64,000 bases of DNA from NCBI GenBank assembly GCA_036852015.1, contig JAANDG010000289.1:112751-176750 (forward strand). The letters run 5' to 3'. The notes under the pieces are model-generated. The model worked only from the letters and a program-made list of their open reading frames with translations. It did no database searches and was not told the origin of the DNA. Source of the DNA: Pelodera strongyloides (taxonomy: Eukaryota > Nematoda > Chromadorea > Rhabditida > Rhabditidae). A program made the position numbers and the translations under genes. This document shows, piece by piece, positions 12,617 to 26,100 of this stretch. Position 1 is the first letter of the stretch. Every line of letters starts with the position of its first letter.

Positions 12617-13393
12617 TTAGGCGTCGAATATGCGGCAGAACTTGAAACGACACGCGTATCCTGGAACACAAATAATTGCAACGATGACGTGATTAACAAA
12701 AACGTAACCATAAAAGTCCATAACACTCGTGTGTTGTTTGTCGTAAATGATTGATTGACAATAGATTGAGTATTATTTATCACTCACTTTTCTGCTTTGG
12801 CGATCTCCTCTCTCGTTCACTGTATGGCTCCTCATGTAGGGAGGCGAGGATGTCAGTCAGGTCGTCTCTACAAATTATCGATTTTTAGTTGATATATACA
12901 TTCCTCGAAATTGGCGCTTCTTATTCTTACAATATATATTTATTTATTTTACACCAATTATTGAACGAAAACAACAAGATCCCACATAGCAGGAATTGAA
13001 AAAAGGAGAAAACAACTCTTTCGTGACATCGATTAAAAATTGGTAGCTGCTTATTGATTCTTATTGAGTACATCATTGATCAGAGTAAATTATTGATTAT
13101 CTATGGATCAAATTACCTCGCTGCATAATACGCCGGGGGATCGCGTTGCGTGTCAAGCAGCCGTAGTAGCGACATAGAGTAGGGGAAATTCTAAAGCAAT
13201 TCACAAAAAATGATCTTTCATCTTGTTCAAATAAATAATTTTCCCTATAAAGATCTAATCATGCACGCATTCAATGAAGAGAACCTACCCTGGCTTCGCG
13301 CTGAAATGGCGGCATTTCGGCTACGGTACTTTGTACAACCGTAGTCGATAATGCAAGAAATAGAAAACACAAGATGCGCTGTCCAACCGGCAT
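12617..13393 (-). CDS. Secreted prepropeptide, candidate neuropeptide with a Cys-loop C-terminal peptide
   Basis: Four exons on the minus strand: 13393-13289, 13190-13117, 12867-12788 and 12660-12617 (stop TAA). Phases (0, 2, 1) agree at every junction and give exactly 100 residues. The N-terminus MPVGQRILCFLFLALSTTVV is a signal peptide. The middle holds NFPYSMSLLRLLDTQRDPPA and basic pairs (AARRDD, RERRS). The protein ends RSPKQKR-YACRFKFCRIFDA. Cleavage after the KR would release a 13-residue peptide with two cysteines four residues apart, able to form a small disulfide ring, with a free acid C-terminus. This layout (signal, spacer, dibasic site, short Cys-loop peptide at the very end) is classic for a neuropeptide precursor. 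The ring size resembles urotensin-II-like peptides and is smaller than in allatostatin C, but I cannot name an orthologue. It is too fragmented to appear as a long open frame. Confidence 0.75.
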
Positions 13394-15144
13394 TTGCTTG
13401 GCGCGTTCTGTCGATGATTACCTAAACGACGTTGGGAAAATTGTTACGTTACATAGAATTTTTTTCCTGCGCCGCGAAGAGAAAAAATAAAACAATAAAA
13501 AGATGCGAGAGATATGTACGGGGACGGAAAGAAGTGCACATACGTTCAGAAAGATAACACGATGCAAAAAACTGTAAGTTCTTTATAAGCAAAGAATAAA
13601 TAAAGAAAATTTATACGAGAGTTCGAGTGTAGGATCCAATAAATCTATGTTTTTTTGGAAAAAGCCACATTATGAGTAAATGGCCTATTTTGTTCTTTAG
13701 AGAAAGGTTTCAGCAAAAACAAGCACTAAGAGATACAATTATTATAAAGATAAGCGATAAACTAAATAATACAGGGTAACAAGGGACATATATCAGGCTC
13801 AGGCTATTAGTTTTAGTTTATAACGAATAATAAAATACTTTTTTTTTTAAATTCTGTTTCCAATATTTGTGAAAGTGGATAGGGAAGTATAGTTGTGTTT
13901 AATAAACGTCATATGCTAATCTATATAGGGTGAAACACTTTTTTGTTGGGCAAAAAACCCCAATAATTATGGCTAGTGCGTGCAATTTGAGTATCCCAGT
14001 CTTTGAGTCTCTTCTATTTATGCTCGTTTTCCAAATTAGGCGCGCTAATATTTTCATAAAGAAAACAACTTTTACGAATGTTTATTTAATATATACCGAA
14101 GTAAGGGACGGTACTTTCAGTGATAATTACATGCGGTATATGGAAAATGTGGCTACTGCAAGTTTAAACAACCTTTCCATCCGGAGCTGCGACCCGATCC
14201 CGATTAACTATTAGTATGGAACTACATTTAGAATAGAATCTCCCGATGGACTTTTTTGAAAAGCTTTGCACAGTGCACACAAGTGGAGACCACAGCGCAC
14301 CACCTGCACGCCACAAACAGTAAAACATACGCAAGGATGCAACTATCGCATTCATAGTATTGCTATGGGGTATGCGCCAGACAAAGAGCGTGCTCGTGCT
14401 GCTGGAACCATGCAAAAAATTACAATAAAAACCGACTGTTTTGCTTACGTCAAAGTTTAATGTTGTGTGGGCGGGTGGAAGTTACTTAAAATACATCTAC
14501 TCTTCCAGAAGTCTTCCAGAACAAAGTGGGTTTGGTTTTCAGAAAAGTACAGCTTCCCAATCCGACCGTGTTTAAATTTAATACCGAGAATTGATGAACT
14601 AGACTGTCTGAATTCTGAAGCAATGATAAAATTGCACCTGCTTCCGCCTTTTTGCAACACCTTTTTTAAATAATTTATTTTAATTTTGCCCGGAGGTACA
14701 GTTTTGTTTTTATGTTCTTATAGAAAAAGTGTAATGCCGCAAATTTCGCTGGGTTCCGGGTTTTGTACGTACTAATTAGGGAATGTTAAAAATTGCTGCA
14801 TTATGTGAATATGAAAGTGAATAAAAGAGTTGATAAAAACATGAAATATGTAGTTTATGTATGCAGTAGTATGTTGAGCATACCGTATGCGCAAACGCAG
14901 AAATATGAGGTAAACAGTAAACAGTAAACAGGTAGACCTCAAATTCAACTTGTTACGTAACGTCGTATTGTCTATGACTCACAGCTTACAAACCTGAAAT
15001 AAAAGTGATTTTTCTCGCTGAACACCGCCAATTTAACAACTCGATCATTGCTCAGACGCTATGACGTAGAGGTAGAGGCATAGAGGTTAGGTTCTTCAGT
15101 AAAAAAACAAGTCGTGCTACATGTATATTGCCAAACATACGTTC

Positions 15145-15390
15145 AAAAAGTGGCAAGGCCCTTGCTCACCACGCCACCGGTCACTGGTTCGATCCCGGGC
15201 CGGAACCCCCTCACCCCACCAAAGGTGTACAAGTTGGTAGCTGGGTAAAACCAGCGGAGATAAATCGACTTCCCGAGCAGATTGGCCACCGGGAAGTTTA
15301 AATGGCCAGTACAGCCTCTGAGCTGGATCCCGGTGCACCGTTTCCGCGGATTCGGTTGATAGAACCCGGTTCACTTTATCACTTTTACTT
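15145..15390 (+). mobile_element. SINE-like tRNA-derived element
   Basis: The stretch contains an RNA polymerase III B-box match (GGTTCGATCCC, 15186-15196) preceded by an A-box-like segment (TGGCAAGGCCCTTG, from 15152), followed by about 180 bp of GC-rich sequence unlike its A/T-rich surroundings. There is no cloverleaf acceptor pairing, so it is not a functional tRNA. The arrangement fits a tRNA-derived SINE. Confidence 0.6.
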
Positions 15391-18300
15391 TACGTTCAAA
15401 AAGCACTAGTTTTTATGTTATCCAGAGAACAAAATAAACTGACAAGTTGGAAGGGTAAAACATGCCCATAGGAGGCCAGACGGCTTTAGTATAGAAATAC
15501 TTGAAATTGGGTCATGGACCAGGTTCAAAGTTTATACTCCAAAATTTCATGGGAAGGCGTTTTGCTAAATACGAATTACCTCATATGATATGCTAATGAG
15601 ATGTTCGCTAGCACCCACACACTGCTGCAACTGACAGCGGAGGCGGTGAAGTGAAAAGTTTCAGAAAATATTCCCCGCAATAATTAGTGATTTAGGGTTT
15701 AGGAACTTTTCCAGATATTGAAGACTTCTTAGTTGCTGGAATTACTATTTTCTGTAGATAACCTTAGTTTCTTAGTTTCGCCCTAGCTCTTTCATGTATA
15801 ATTCCGGAGTTAGATAAAAATGTGCCAACTGTTGTTATGCGTATTAAGCAAGTCAATTGATAGATGAATTGTAACATGACCGATGAACTGATAAATAGTA
15901 GGTGACCATAACGGGGTACTAATCGAGTCCATCATCATAAGATAAGCAGTGCCTTGAGTCTCAAACTATCGTCACTAAGAACACCATTTGTCCAGCAAAG
16001 TAAATGGGTCCATGACGTGCCAGAGCCAAAAACTTTGGAAATGTTTTTGTTTATCACAAGCTTTTGTTATTCCTTGTCAGCGTCAGGCAAGAGTATTGAC
16101 CGCGTTGAATGAATTGGAATAAATATCTGAAAATGACAGCCCATCGGCTCAACGGTGACAATACATAAGAAGGGGATGTATGCTCTCTTAGATTTCCAAA
16201 TTCACATTTAAATGCAAAACCAAGGCCAATAGAAGCATAAAATGGCTTATTGGGTGGTAACAGACGGCTGAATAACATAAAAATTTACATTTTGATTGTT
16301 TTGTCGTAAAATGACTTGCGGAAATTGGTTAATTTTGTAAAACAGTGTTTAATTTTTCCACATTCTGCCCGGTAAACATTATAATTAGCAGCTTGGTTGG
16401 AAAACGGGAGACTTTCTCTAAAAGTATCTTGACAAAAAATGATTCAAACACATGCACAGAAAAACTTTCTCCAAAACTTTACCTCATTTACCTTACCTCT
16501 TAGGTCTCTTACCTTACCTAAAAGCCTCTAATTGTAAGGTAAGACAAGATAAGAGTCTCCTGAGGAGTCTATGAGAAAGTAGCAATGAGCAACATCATCG
16601 TATGAGCGTTTGTGAAGCTGAGACTAAGTCTACGAAAGGGGAAGTGGCTTACTTCCTACCTACTTATCCTATCCCCATATACCATATGCGTATACATGGG
16701 GCAGTGATGCGTTACTTGTGTTGATGTGGCGTATCATCCATCTCTTCTCCTTTAGCACACTCAATCATCACATAGAATAGGTGAATGTCACATCCAATGG
16801 AGAAGAGACACATAATGGAGCAACTTGTCACACATTATGACAACTCGGTGCTTTTTCGATTAACTAGTACCGCCATGCCATAGAGGGACGCTTCGGGTAA
16901 AGGCTAAAATGTGGGAAAAGGTCGTGGGTTTTGTGTTTGGGTGGTGCAAAATGTGTATGTATACCAGATCTCTGGCTAAAGGTTATACTATAGGCCTGAG
17001 GGTATGTTGAGATACTTGGATCGCCACTTTCTAGTTTAGAAAGTCACTAGGTTAGTTATATAAATACTATAAAAACTAGACGCACATTGTTATGGACCGT
17101 TTTTGTGCCAGGAGGTCGCCAGGAACACGCCAGACTTTTACCGCGTTCCTTACGTGCGCGCGCTTCTTGTGTGTATGTGGTCCACACACACTGAGCGGGT
17201 TGCGGCCACTCCGGGATGAATCTAATTTTTTTTTGTGACATCCCACCAATTTCGCATCGTTCTATCTTGTTTTACGTCATCTTCCTTAATTATAGGTACT
17301 ACGCCATGTCACTGCGTGTATGAAGTTAAGTTCAACCTATTGAGGTTTGTGGATAAGTTGCCAATTTTTGCGGAAGTTAATTAAAAACGTGCGTAAATGG
17401 GAACTAAAAAAACAATGTCTGGGACCGGTCTTTCTACTATTTCTACATAGAATAATGGTGAAAATAAGGGTCCCTGGATGGGTCGAGTTTTGAATGTCTG
17501 CAAAAAAAAATAAGAGTCGAAAGATTATACATTGCAAAAACTTGCAAATTAAGGTGACGTACTAGAATTGGTGTTTTGACAATTATGCTCAAGAATAACA
17601 AAAACAATGCATGGTTTGCAAAAATCTCAAAATATTATTAGGTTGATCTAATACAAATATACAAACAAACTATATAACTGCTCGATTATCTTTGTAAGCC
17701 GGCAGGAGTCATTTTTTAACTCTTTGTTTAATTTTTTTTTCCAAAAAAGAGATGTTCCATTGTGTAGCTTATGTCCATGCCGTATAGCCACGTAGTATGT
17801 TCATACAGTATGTTATGTTTATATCATACATGTGGTCATGCCAATACACGTGTGCCCTTACAATTCGAGTGCCCATACTTAGATATGGCCGCAGTGGAGC
17901 AGTATCACCCATTCGGCGTTCTTTATATCCTCCTATGATCACAGGTAATGAACCGCATCGTCGACGATTCTTTGTGTGGAGCAATTGATAGGAAAAAAGA
18001 GGGAGCCCTATTCAAATATAGACTACTTTCCGACTCGCTTTACTTATATTGATCAATTTTACAATTTCGAATATACAACACGTTACTTTCAATTAGAATT
18101 GCAAAAAATCCGAGCGTTTTAGGGAACGTGGTTTGCTTGTTCGCTACACCGAAGAATTGTTTTCTGGATTTGCTTTCCTTCCTATGTTCATTTAAATTCG
18201 GGCAACGATGCTCCTATACCATCTACAATAAACTTCGGTGAAACATACACATTTTTCTTTGATTGGTAACTGCGGCTGGACATTCAACTCTTTTAGTGTG

Positions 18301-19552
18301 CAATTGCCCAGGCAATTGTTAATAATCAATGTCGGACCTAAAAAAAAGAGTATAAACTATGAAATCGATCTTTTCATAAAATATTATCCAACCGTCGCGA
18401 CAACTTATCCTTATTTTTAGTTTGTTACCGCTTTAACTTAACTTTCGTGAATTTTTCTTTTTTTTATATATGGTTTCATATCATGTTTAACAGTTGGAGA
18501 ACAATCGCTTTTTATTAGAACCTCCCTTATCATTTCGCCATGTAGATTTTTTTAACGATGATGAACTTATTTCAAAATAACCACTCCGGATTTATTCTGG
18601 CGTCATACAATCTCATTTATTCACTGAAGTCTTAGGGACTATGCCAATCTCTGGGTTCTAACTTCTAACACTATTTCCCATCTTACTGTTTTTATGACTC
18701 GACTATTTTTTTCTGTTTTCATAATGATTATCCTTCGATGATTCATCAGCCCATCGTCATTTACTCTAAGCGTTTGTATACTCAATGGAGAAGCTTCTGT
18801 GCCCAGGTCTGTACGCAAACAGATAGAAAAACTGTTGGGAAATATAGTTCCCCAGTTCGTTGAATGTTCTGGGTTCTGGCTCTCTTTACGTGTTGCTAAA
18901 TTGCTAAAGTATGTAATAACCTATCTTTTAGAATATTTTAGTACACCTTGACCGAATGTCTCCATTTTTTCGTGTTACCTTTATTCCCATTTCTATCTCT
19001 AAAATATTGCTAGTTCCCTGGTTCTAAGTCTGAGGAAAAAAGGAATATTTCAGAACGTCACATTTTACCAAATTCTTTTTTTTTTGCATAGTCTTATTGT
19101 TAGAAAAAACTTTGAAAAAAAAAACAGATGTGCTCCGCGGCTTTCTCATACCACGAGTAATATTACTGTGCCAGCATAGACCGAGAAATTAGCATATAAT
19201 TATTTTGGTTTTGATCAGAAGTAACAAACCCGTTAGTTATAAACAAAAAGCTTAATCATTGATCAAATTCATCGGCTAATCATCATTACGTTGAACGTGG
19301 GAATAATTTCGCTAAAAAGCGTCCTGCATAACTTTGTGAAGTTATTCTTTATCTTTATGGATCAATTTTCCAACTAAACTCCTAAATATTTCTCTAATCG
19401 GCTATGAATTGAATGAAAATTCCCACTATTTCGATCTTCAATTGGTGTACGTTGGAAACATCTCGCTTAAATCCGATTCTTGTTTGATTAGTTGAAATCT
19501 GAGGACTTGTGAAGGGAAAACCCCATTCCCCTCTTTACTGGATTTACACTCC

Positions 19553-19571
19553 TCTCTCTCTCTCCCTCTCT

Positions 19572-19627
<56 letters not shown>

Positions 19628-19672
19628 TCTTTTTCTGTCTCTCTCTCTGTTCTCTCTCCGTCTCTCTCTCCC
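19553..19672 (+). repeat. CT-rich microsatellite
   Basis: A (CT)n tract of about 50 bp is flanked by interrupted CTCTCCCTCT and TCTGTCTCTC runs. Reverse-strand open frames here (Arg/Glu runs) are artefacts of the repeat. Confidence 0.95.
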
Positions 19673-20189
19673 GATCTTCCTTCAAGTACTGTAAACATAA
19701 GACAATTTTACGCGCTTCCGTCATTTTTACTTGACTTCGTATAGAATAGAGTATGTTTGTGCGATTCGATTGGCTAGATTTTTATTTGCGTTTTTAAAGC
19801 TGTCTCATTACTGTTTCGGTTCAGAAGCAAAAGGCACAGTACATGAAGAAGCGTCGAGAAGGATAGCAGAGGTTTTTAGCGCCGATTTTTTATATAAAAG
19901 GTAGATTACAGTATTTATAGCTTCTCCGCTATCTAAAATATGTGCAAGTTCAATGCGGGAGCTAGGATCTCGACAAATTTCGTCCATACTCCTTACCTAT
20001 AAGTTAGAAGGAGCGAGGCGGATTGAAAGAAAGAGAGATATATAGAGGTTTAGAAAGAGATTTAGAAAAAGAGATGGAGAAAGAAAGAAGAGAAAAATAG
20101 AGAGATCAGAGAGCGAAAGAAAGAGAGTTGATAAAAGAGAATTAATGAATGTTTTTGTTCTTTCAGAATCTTGAGCTGCATTATACCGA

Positions 20190-23100
20190 ATGTGGTTGCG
20201 AGGTCACGTCTTCACACTCGTATTGCTCATTTTAAGTTCTCCCGCTGGTTGGTTCGATTTTTATTTATTTTTATTTTCGTTCATTATTTATAGTTTCGTA
20301 GAGTTTTTGCTTATCTTCGTTTTTTTACTTACTGTTTTGTAATCCTTGCTCGTTGCACAACTTTCCATTATATAATACTAGTACTTGCATTTCAAAAGGA
20401 ATAATAATTTGGTTCAACACACGTTTGTTCATTTTTGTTCAATAATTATTGCTTTCATTGGTTTCATAAATTCATAATAATTGCACAACACTCGCTCTCC
20501 TAATCATATAGAATTTTGATTCCATACAGGTTCGAATGTAATTAGTAATCACGATCTGAAGGCCTTCCTTAGGTAGGTATCGTGGGAAACGCAAATATGC
20601 TACAGTACCCCAAGGTTGATAGGCAATGGCAGAGGCTGTCAACAGTAGGCCATAGTTTTTCGACGAATAACCGCCAGTTTTGTTTGTTATTCACAAATTT
20701 TCATAAATCTAAGCACTTCTGCGCTGATAAAGTACTTGATCATTACACTCACAATATGTTTTACAACACATTAATTATTTGTTACAGTTGTGAGGTTTGC
20801 TTGGTTTAAGCAGGCCGCATAAGAGATGCCACTAAGGTTGTCATATAGTTAGATAACTTGCTGTCACTGTTTACGTAGAAGAGTGTTGCCAGCCTACATC
20901 TAATTTGAATATTCACTGGCGTACTCGAGAGGGTCGGCTCCCTTTAAACTTTGCGCTTTGAAGGTCGCTGAAGTTGGGCGCGCGTTAGGGATTACTACTC
21001 TTACAGTACGCTATCGCAGCTATCGAACTTTTGTCACCACTACCAACAACTATAAGGAAGCAATAAAACAATTAACAAACTGTCTTCTCTCATGTGCATA
21101 CAAGAACCATACCATTTTACAACCATTATCTCACTGTTTTACTTACATTTAGATTGCATCCTATTTTTTTCAGACTCTGCTGCTAGTTCACTATTTTTTA
21201 TTTGATATATGAAACAGCCTAAATTAGTTGTCAGAGCGAGAAAATTCATATATATGAGCAACCAATCACTTGTATTACTTATACTATTAGCTCCCGATAT
21301 TTAGTGTTTATGTATGTATCAGCAATTGTCTCGCGCTTCCCTCCTTCCGCTAAGTGAATCATCAGCATTTCTAACTTTAGTAGTAAAGAGTAAGGACAAA
21401 CGACGAACCTGTACAACTTTGGACTTTTCTCATCGCTCTCTTTACCTACAACTTTCAGACCGGGTTGATCCCAATTTGCCATAAGTTATACTTGTTTGGG
21501 GCATTATTTACAAACCATAGTTCGTCAGCTCAGTTCGCGAGTTATAAGTTCTGACGTACACGGATATTGGATGTTGATATGTAAATTTGCCTCCCAAACA
21601 GTAGTTTCTAAGGAGTTTGGGCGTCCTCGTTTGATCAGCGGAAAGTAAATTTATGTGTTTACTATTAGATCCAACCTGTGTAGCAGTGTTTGAGTACTCG
21701 TGCTTATGAAGAAATAAGCAATTTCAATAAATACATACCGTTTTCGTTTTTCTTGCAGAGGGATGTCTTCCTGGACTTCGCAAACGCGATACTGACGCAG
21801 TCGTCGATACAACGATGCCACCACCAACGCAGGTAGAACTTTGTTTAGTGTTATTTTGAAATAGTAACGTGGTCTTTGAAAAAATGCTGGACAACTGCAT
21901 TTCCATGTTCTATATGCAATTTGTGCTCCATTTTCTGCAAGGGGGGGGGGGGCAAATAGGAACGGAAATTTCCATGTAATGCTTCACGAGCCACATGTCA
22001 TATCGTTTTAACCTTCGTGAAGTTTGATTGAAAGTCTTTATCTCCGAGGCTTAAGCTCTGTCTTAGTGTCCGAGTTATTTCACACTGTTTCTGAGTTAAT
22101 TTATTAATTTAGTTAAAATATTGGGCTTGAACATATTTTGCTGAATTCTACGTCTTTTGTTTTTCTGTTACCGTTGACGTTTCTTTTAGTGCTTTCGAAC
22201 GAAATATGTGTGTTAGATTTGGAGAGTTAGAGATTTCGATATTTTCATTATTGTCTAAGATAAGACTTATTTCATCAACCATTTTAACACTTTTTCTTTA
22301 AGAGGCTCGAGTATCGTTCAAAATCTGCTAGAAAAGAATTGCGGTTGAATCTGCTAGACGATAGCGCAGTCGAAGAGGGTGTCAGAGAAGAGGAGGAAGT
22401 GGAAAGTGGCTCTGGCTCTGGATACGAGGTTACTGTAAGTATTTTTTAGCTTACGATCATTTATCATCGAATGAATCCAATTGTGGTTACAGTAGTTTGG
22501 GACAAAATTGTGCTCTTGCCCTTGCAGACTTTGTATCTATCCTTTATTTGATGCAGATAATTACAACCATAAGTGTAAATGCAATGACAATTAATAAAGA
22601 GCTATTGTTCAATTATAAGCGAATTATCATCATTAACAGAAATCGATGCCAATTCGTGGAAGTTACGATCGTCTGCATTCGGATGAGGGGCGTCGGAAGA
22701 CCAACGACGTCAGGGAAGATATTCTGGATCTCGTGCCCCTATTCACAATTAGAGATAGTGAGAAGGGAGACTGGACAAATGTAAAATGCACACAGGCGGT
22801 GAGTCGAACGATTGCAGTTTTTAAGTAAAGAAACAGATTTTACGTCAATTCAGAAAGCAAGGTTGATGAAGTAATCCCTCAGCTTATCATCATGGTTGTT
22901 TTTTTGTGTCTTTAGGTGAAGAGGATTTTTCTTGACTGGGTAGGTAGTGTTGTGTTAGGAAAAAGAGCTAATTTTAGAATTCTGAAGACGATTGCAAGTG
23001 TCCCGACACTGAGGTAATTGTGTATAACTAATCGAAACTAAAGCCATTGTTCCGCCAAAAAAATATTTTATTTTAATTGCACAGCTGAGGTTTTGAGCTT

Positions 23101-26100
23101 TATTATTCACCTAGTTGTTTTTGCAGACTTTAATATACGCCGAATATTTCACATTTCATACTCTGTTAACCTAACGTCAATAGAACTAACAATGAAGTAT
23201 AAAGATTTCCAATTATCAAGCAACTTTCCACTCACTCCACTTCACCTAGGCTAACAGTAATACCAAACTAATTTCACGCTAGTAATGTGTACATTACTAC
23301 ACCACGCTCACTATATCCAGATGTTTTGGAAGGCTACATCTCTCTCGCTCTGTCTCATCTTCTACCGTCTCCCCCTCTCTCTAATCTTCCTGTAGAATTC
23401 ATTTTAGGAATACGCAGAGCATTGCTTCCGTGGTGACTGCTACCTGTACTATAGTGAGGCCCGAGAGAAACTGATGCCAAGATGCCAGTAAGTTTTTTTC
23501 GTTGGTTTCTTGGGCTCTCTTCTATGTTACTATGTATGTATAACTATTTTGTAGTTGTTACGATGGCTGGGAGGGTGAGACGTGTGACACACCCTTTGAT
23601 GTGCTCCGACACGAGGGCCATGTGTCGCCTGTTCTCGGACCGGTGGGTTTTTGTTTTGTAAAATTTGCCTCAAATGTATTCTTAATTTTTTGTTAAAACG
23701 ATGTCTGTGTGTGTTTTGTCCTTTATTGTATACTTAAAATTACGAGCTAGATTTCGCACCACCTTTGCATATGTTTTATCATAAGGGAGTTTAGGTGGCG
23801 GTTTGATTTTAGTCGTGTTTAATAGTGCAAGAAAAGTGGTCTCTGTACTTTATAGCTTACATTATAAATTTTGCGTTGGTTGACCCATATTCAGTTACTT
23901 AACCAGACGGTATATTTTTGCACTACAAGGTGAGTGAAGGAGCACTCATGATTTTTTTGTTGATTAACACATCGAATTGCTTGTTATGTTTTCCAGTTAG
24001 ATATGCCACGCTTACCCGTACAGGTACGGAATCGGAATTTAACGGAGCAGGTAATTAGCATGGATGTTCATGCCGATGCTATCTTACAAGTGGGCACATT
24101 GCCTGCTAAATCACCGATGAACCTCGCTTTCCTTCCTGTATTTTCTCATTTACATGTAGTGCTCTGTCCTGCTCGTTTTCCCTCACTATCTGATAAAGCA
24201 CTGAATTTAAGATTACTTATTTACAAACTGATCTAACTATAAGATAACCTAATCCAATGCTCATACATATCTGAATAAGTAAAGTATCATGTGTCGACTA
24301 ATTGGAACAACATAACACATAACACGCTATTACTCACACCCAAAATTTAATGTGCAATTACTTATAAATTATAACCAGCACCTCATTGCTAATCACGATG
24401 GTCACTCGTTTAAAATGATAGACTGCGTTGTTTTTGATCTGCAAACATATATGAAGCATTTGCACTTTTCGGCTTACAATGAACATTGCACATATGTATA
24501 GCACAACATTGTTCACAGATAAATATATTATTTTGTAATCTTTTTTTTTTGCGCTAAAGTCTCCCTTCAAAATTTATTTCTTGCGATTGCCATAATGAGA
24601 TGCCCTGTCTCGGTTTCCATTTTACGTTTTACGGTAGTATTTGTGACTGATTGCTGAACATTCAACTTTCGTGTGCATGACAGCTGCTGTTTTTGCATGT
24701 CTTATTTTTAATACGGAGTTTCGGGAACGTTCTTAGTCTTTTTTTGGGAATTCTCTTGTTAAAGCGAAATACCGGCCGGTTTTTGAAACGCATCTCAAGT
24801 ACTTGCATGCCTATGCAGTTATGCGAAGTGGGGTCTAATTGGGGTCTAGTTTTTATTCTAATTTTGGCTCATTTGCATATGCTGCATAATAATGCAGGTG
24901 TACGCAATGCGTTTCAAAAACCGGCCAGTATTTCGCTTTAATAATTAAATTTGACCATACATTCAATTCAAGTTGTTGAGATGATCGCACTGCTCAAGCG
25001 TAGCTTAGTGAAGCTATGAATAGTCATGTTCCCTAAACTCTTTACGATTTTCAAACTTTCGCTTTACTTTTGGGTCGTTCAGGTGGCGCGCACAACTTCG
25101 TTCTCTGCAATTGGATTCTTTTTGGGAATGTTTGTGATGACTGTTGTGGTCGCTATTTACGCTTACAGGAGGTGGGTGTCTGGAATTACTATACTACGGT
25201 AGACATTTCTTAGGTACTGTGGAGTACAAACAACTACAGTAACTGTGAACAATTTCCAAAACAACGACATTTTTTGCTCTGAAGTTGATAGGCTAACTAT
25301 GGTTAATGATGCTTGACACCGTTTTTTAACATTTAAACCCCTCTACCAAGGTTTCTAACCTGTCAATGTGCGATAATCTTAACTAGTCCTCATGTACTAG
25401 TCTTTAATAAGGAAATCAAAGAAAACCAAATGAATCATCGGGAGAACCACTGTACTTTCAGCCAGGCACTAATGGATAACTTTTTCAATCGAAAGAATAA
25501 GCATGTTCTTAATTCCTTTTCTACGAACTAACATCCATGTAGGTTTAGCCGTAAAGAAATAGTCAACTTCTTCCATCGAACGCGTCGGAAAGTGTGGTGC
25601 AGTAATAGAGATTCTGGTGAGGTTCGTGATTGGTCAACGCACACAAACGCACACACACACGCGCACACAAACGCGCGCACACTAATCATCATCTGCGCAT
25701 GAACTCTTATGTAAAATCACTTCTGAAAGGATGCCTATTTCTGGTTGCACTCGATTCTTGCGCTTATACCTGAAGGCGGCACTAACGGCAGTAAGGTTAT
25801 CCACCACGTGTTTTACAGCATGTTGAACCGTTTGAATTTTCTACGCACTGCTTTTGCTTTATTATTCTGTCCGTATCACTTATTTCTTCAAGACCATATG
25901 TCTAATGTAGATAATTTAGGTCTGCTTCTAAGCGCTAGCGGCTCACTTCCGACTGCTTTCTCTCTCCGATTAGTTGCAGTTCCTAAAAACCTTATTCCAT
26001 GACAATTTCAGGGTAAATCGCGACCGCGAAGACGGGTCCTCTCTCTGGGACTCAACTCTCGGACACAGTATCGGCACAAACAGAATGATGACTCCGTACC

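Larger units (their letters stand above)
13394..20189. other. Gene-poor region
   Basis: Nearly 7 kb in which I can support no protein-coding exon. It holds a SINE-like element near 15.15-15.39 kb, an imperfect foldback near 16490-16565 (TCTTACCTTAC paired with GTAAGGTAAG), a CT-rich microsatellite at 19.55-19.67 kb and a GA-rich stretch at about 20030-20130. Its right end is probably the upstream regulatory region of the EGF-ligand gene. Confidence 0.5.

Noticed and set aside
14266..14660. Short open frames around 14.3-14.7 kb
   Set aside because: No splice structure, domain or similarity to other parts of the window; length is within chance expectation.
19438..19724. Arg/Glu repeat proteins on the minus strand
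   Set aside because: Translation of a CT/GA microsatellite.
25617..26011. Donor at 25617 and acceptor at 26012 for the EGF-ligand gene
   Set aside because: Both look good by consensus but the phases do not fit and create a stop. The pair 25621/25980 keeps the frame open and agrees with downstream exons.
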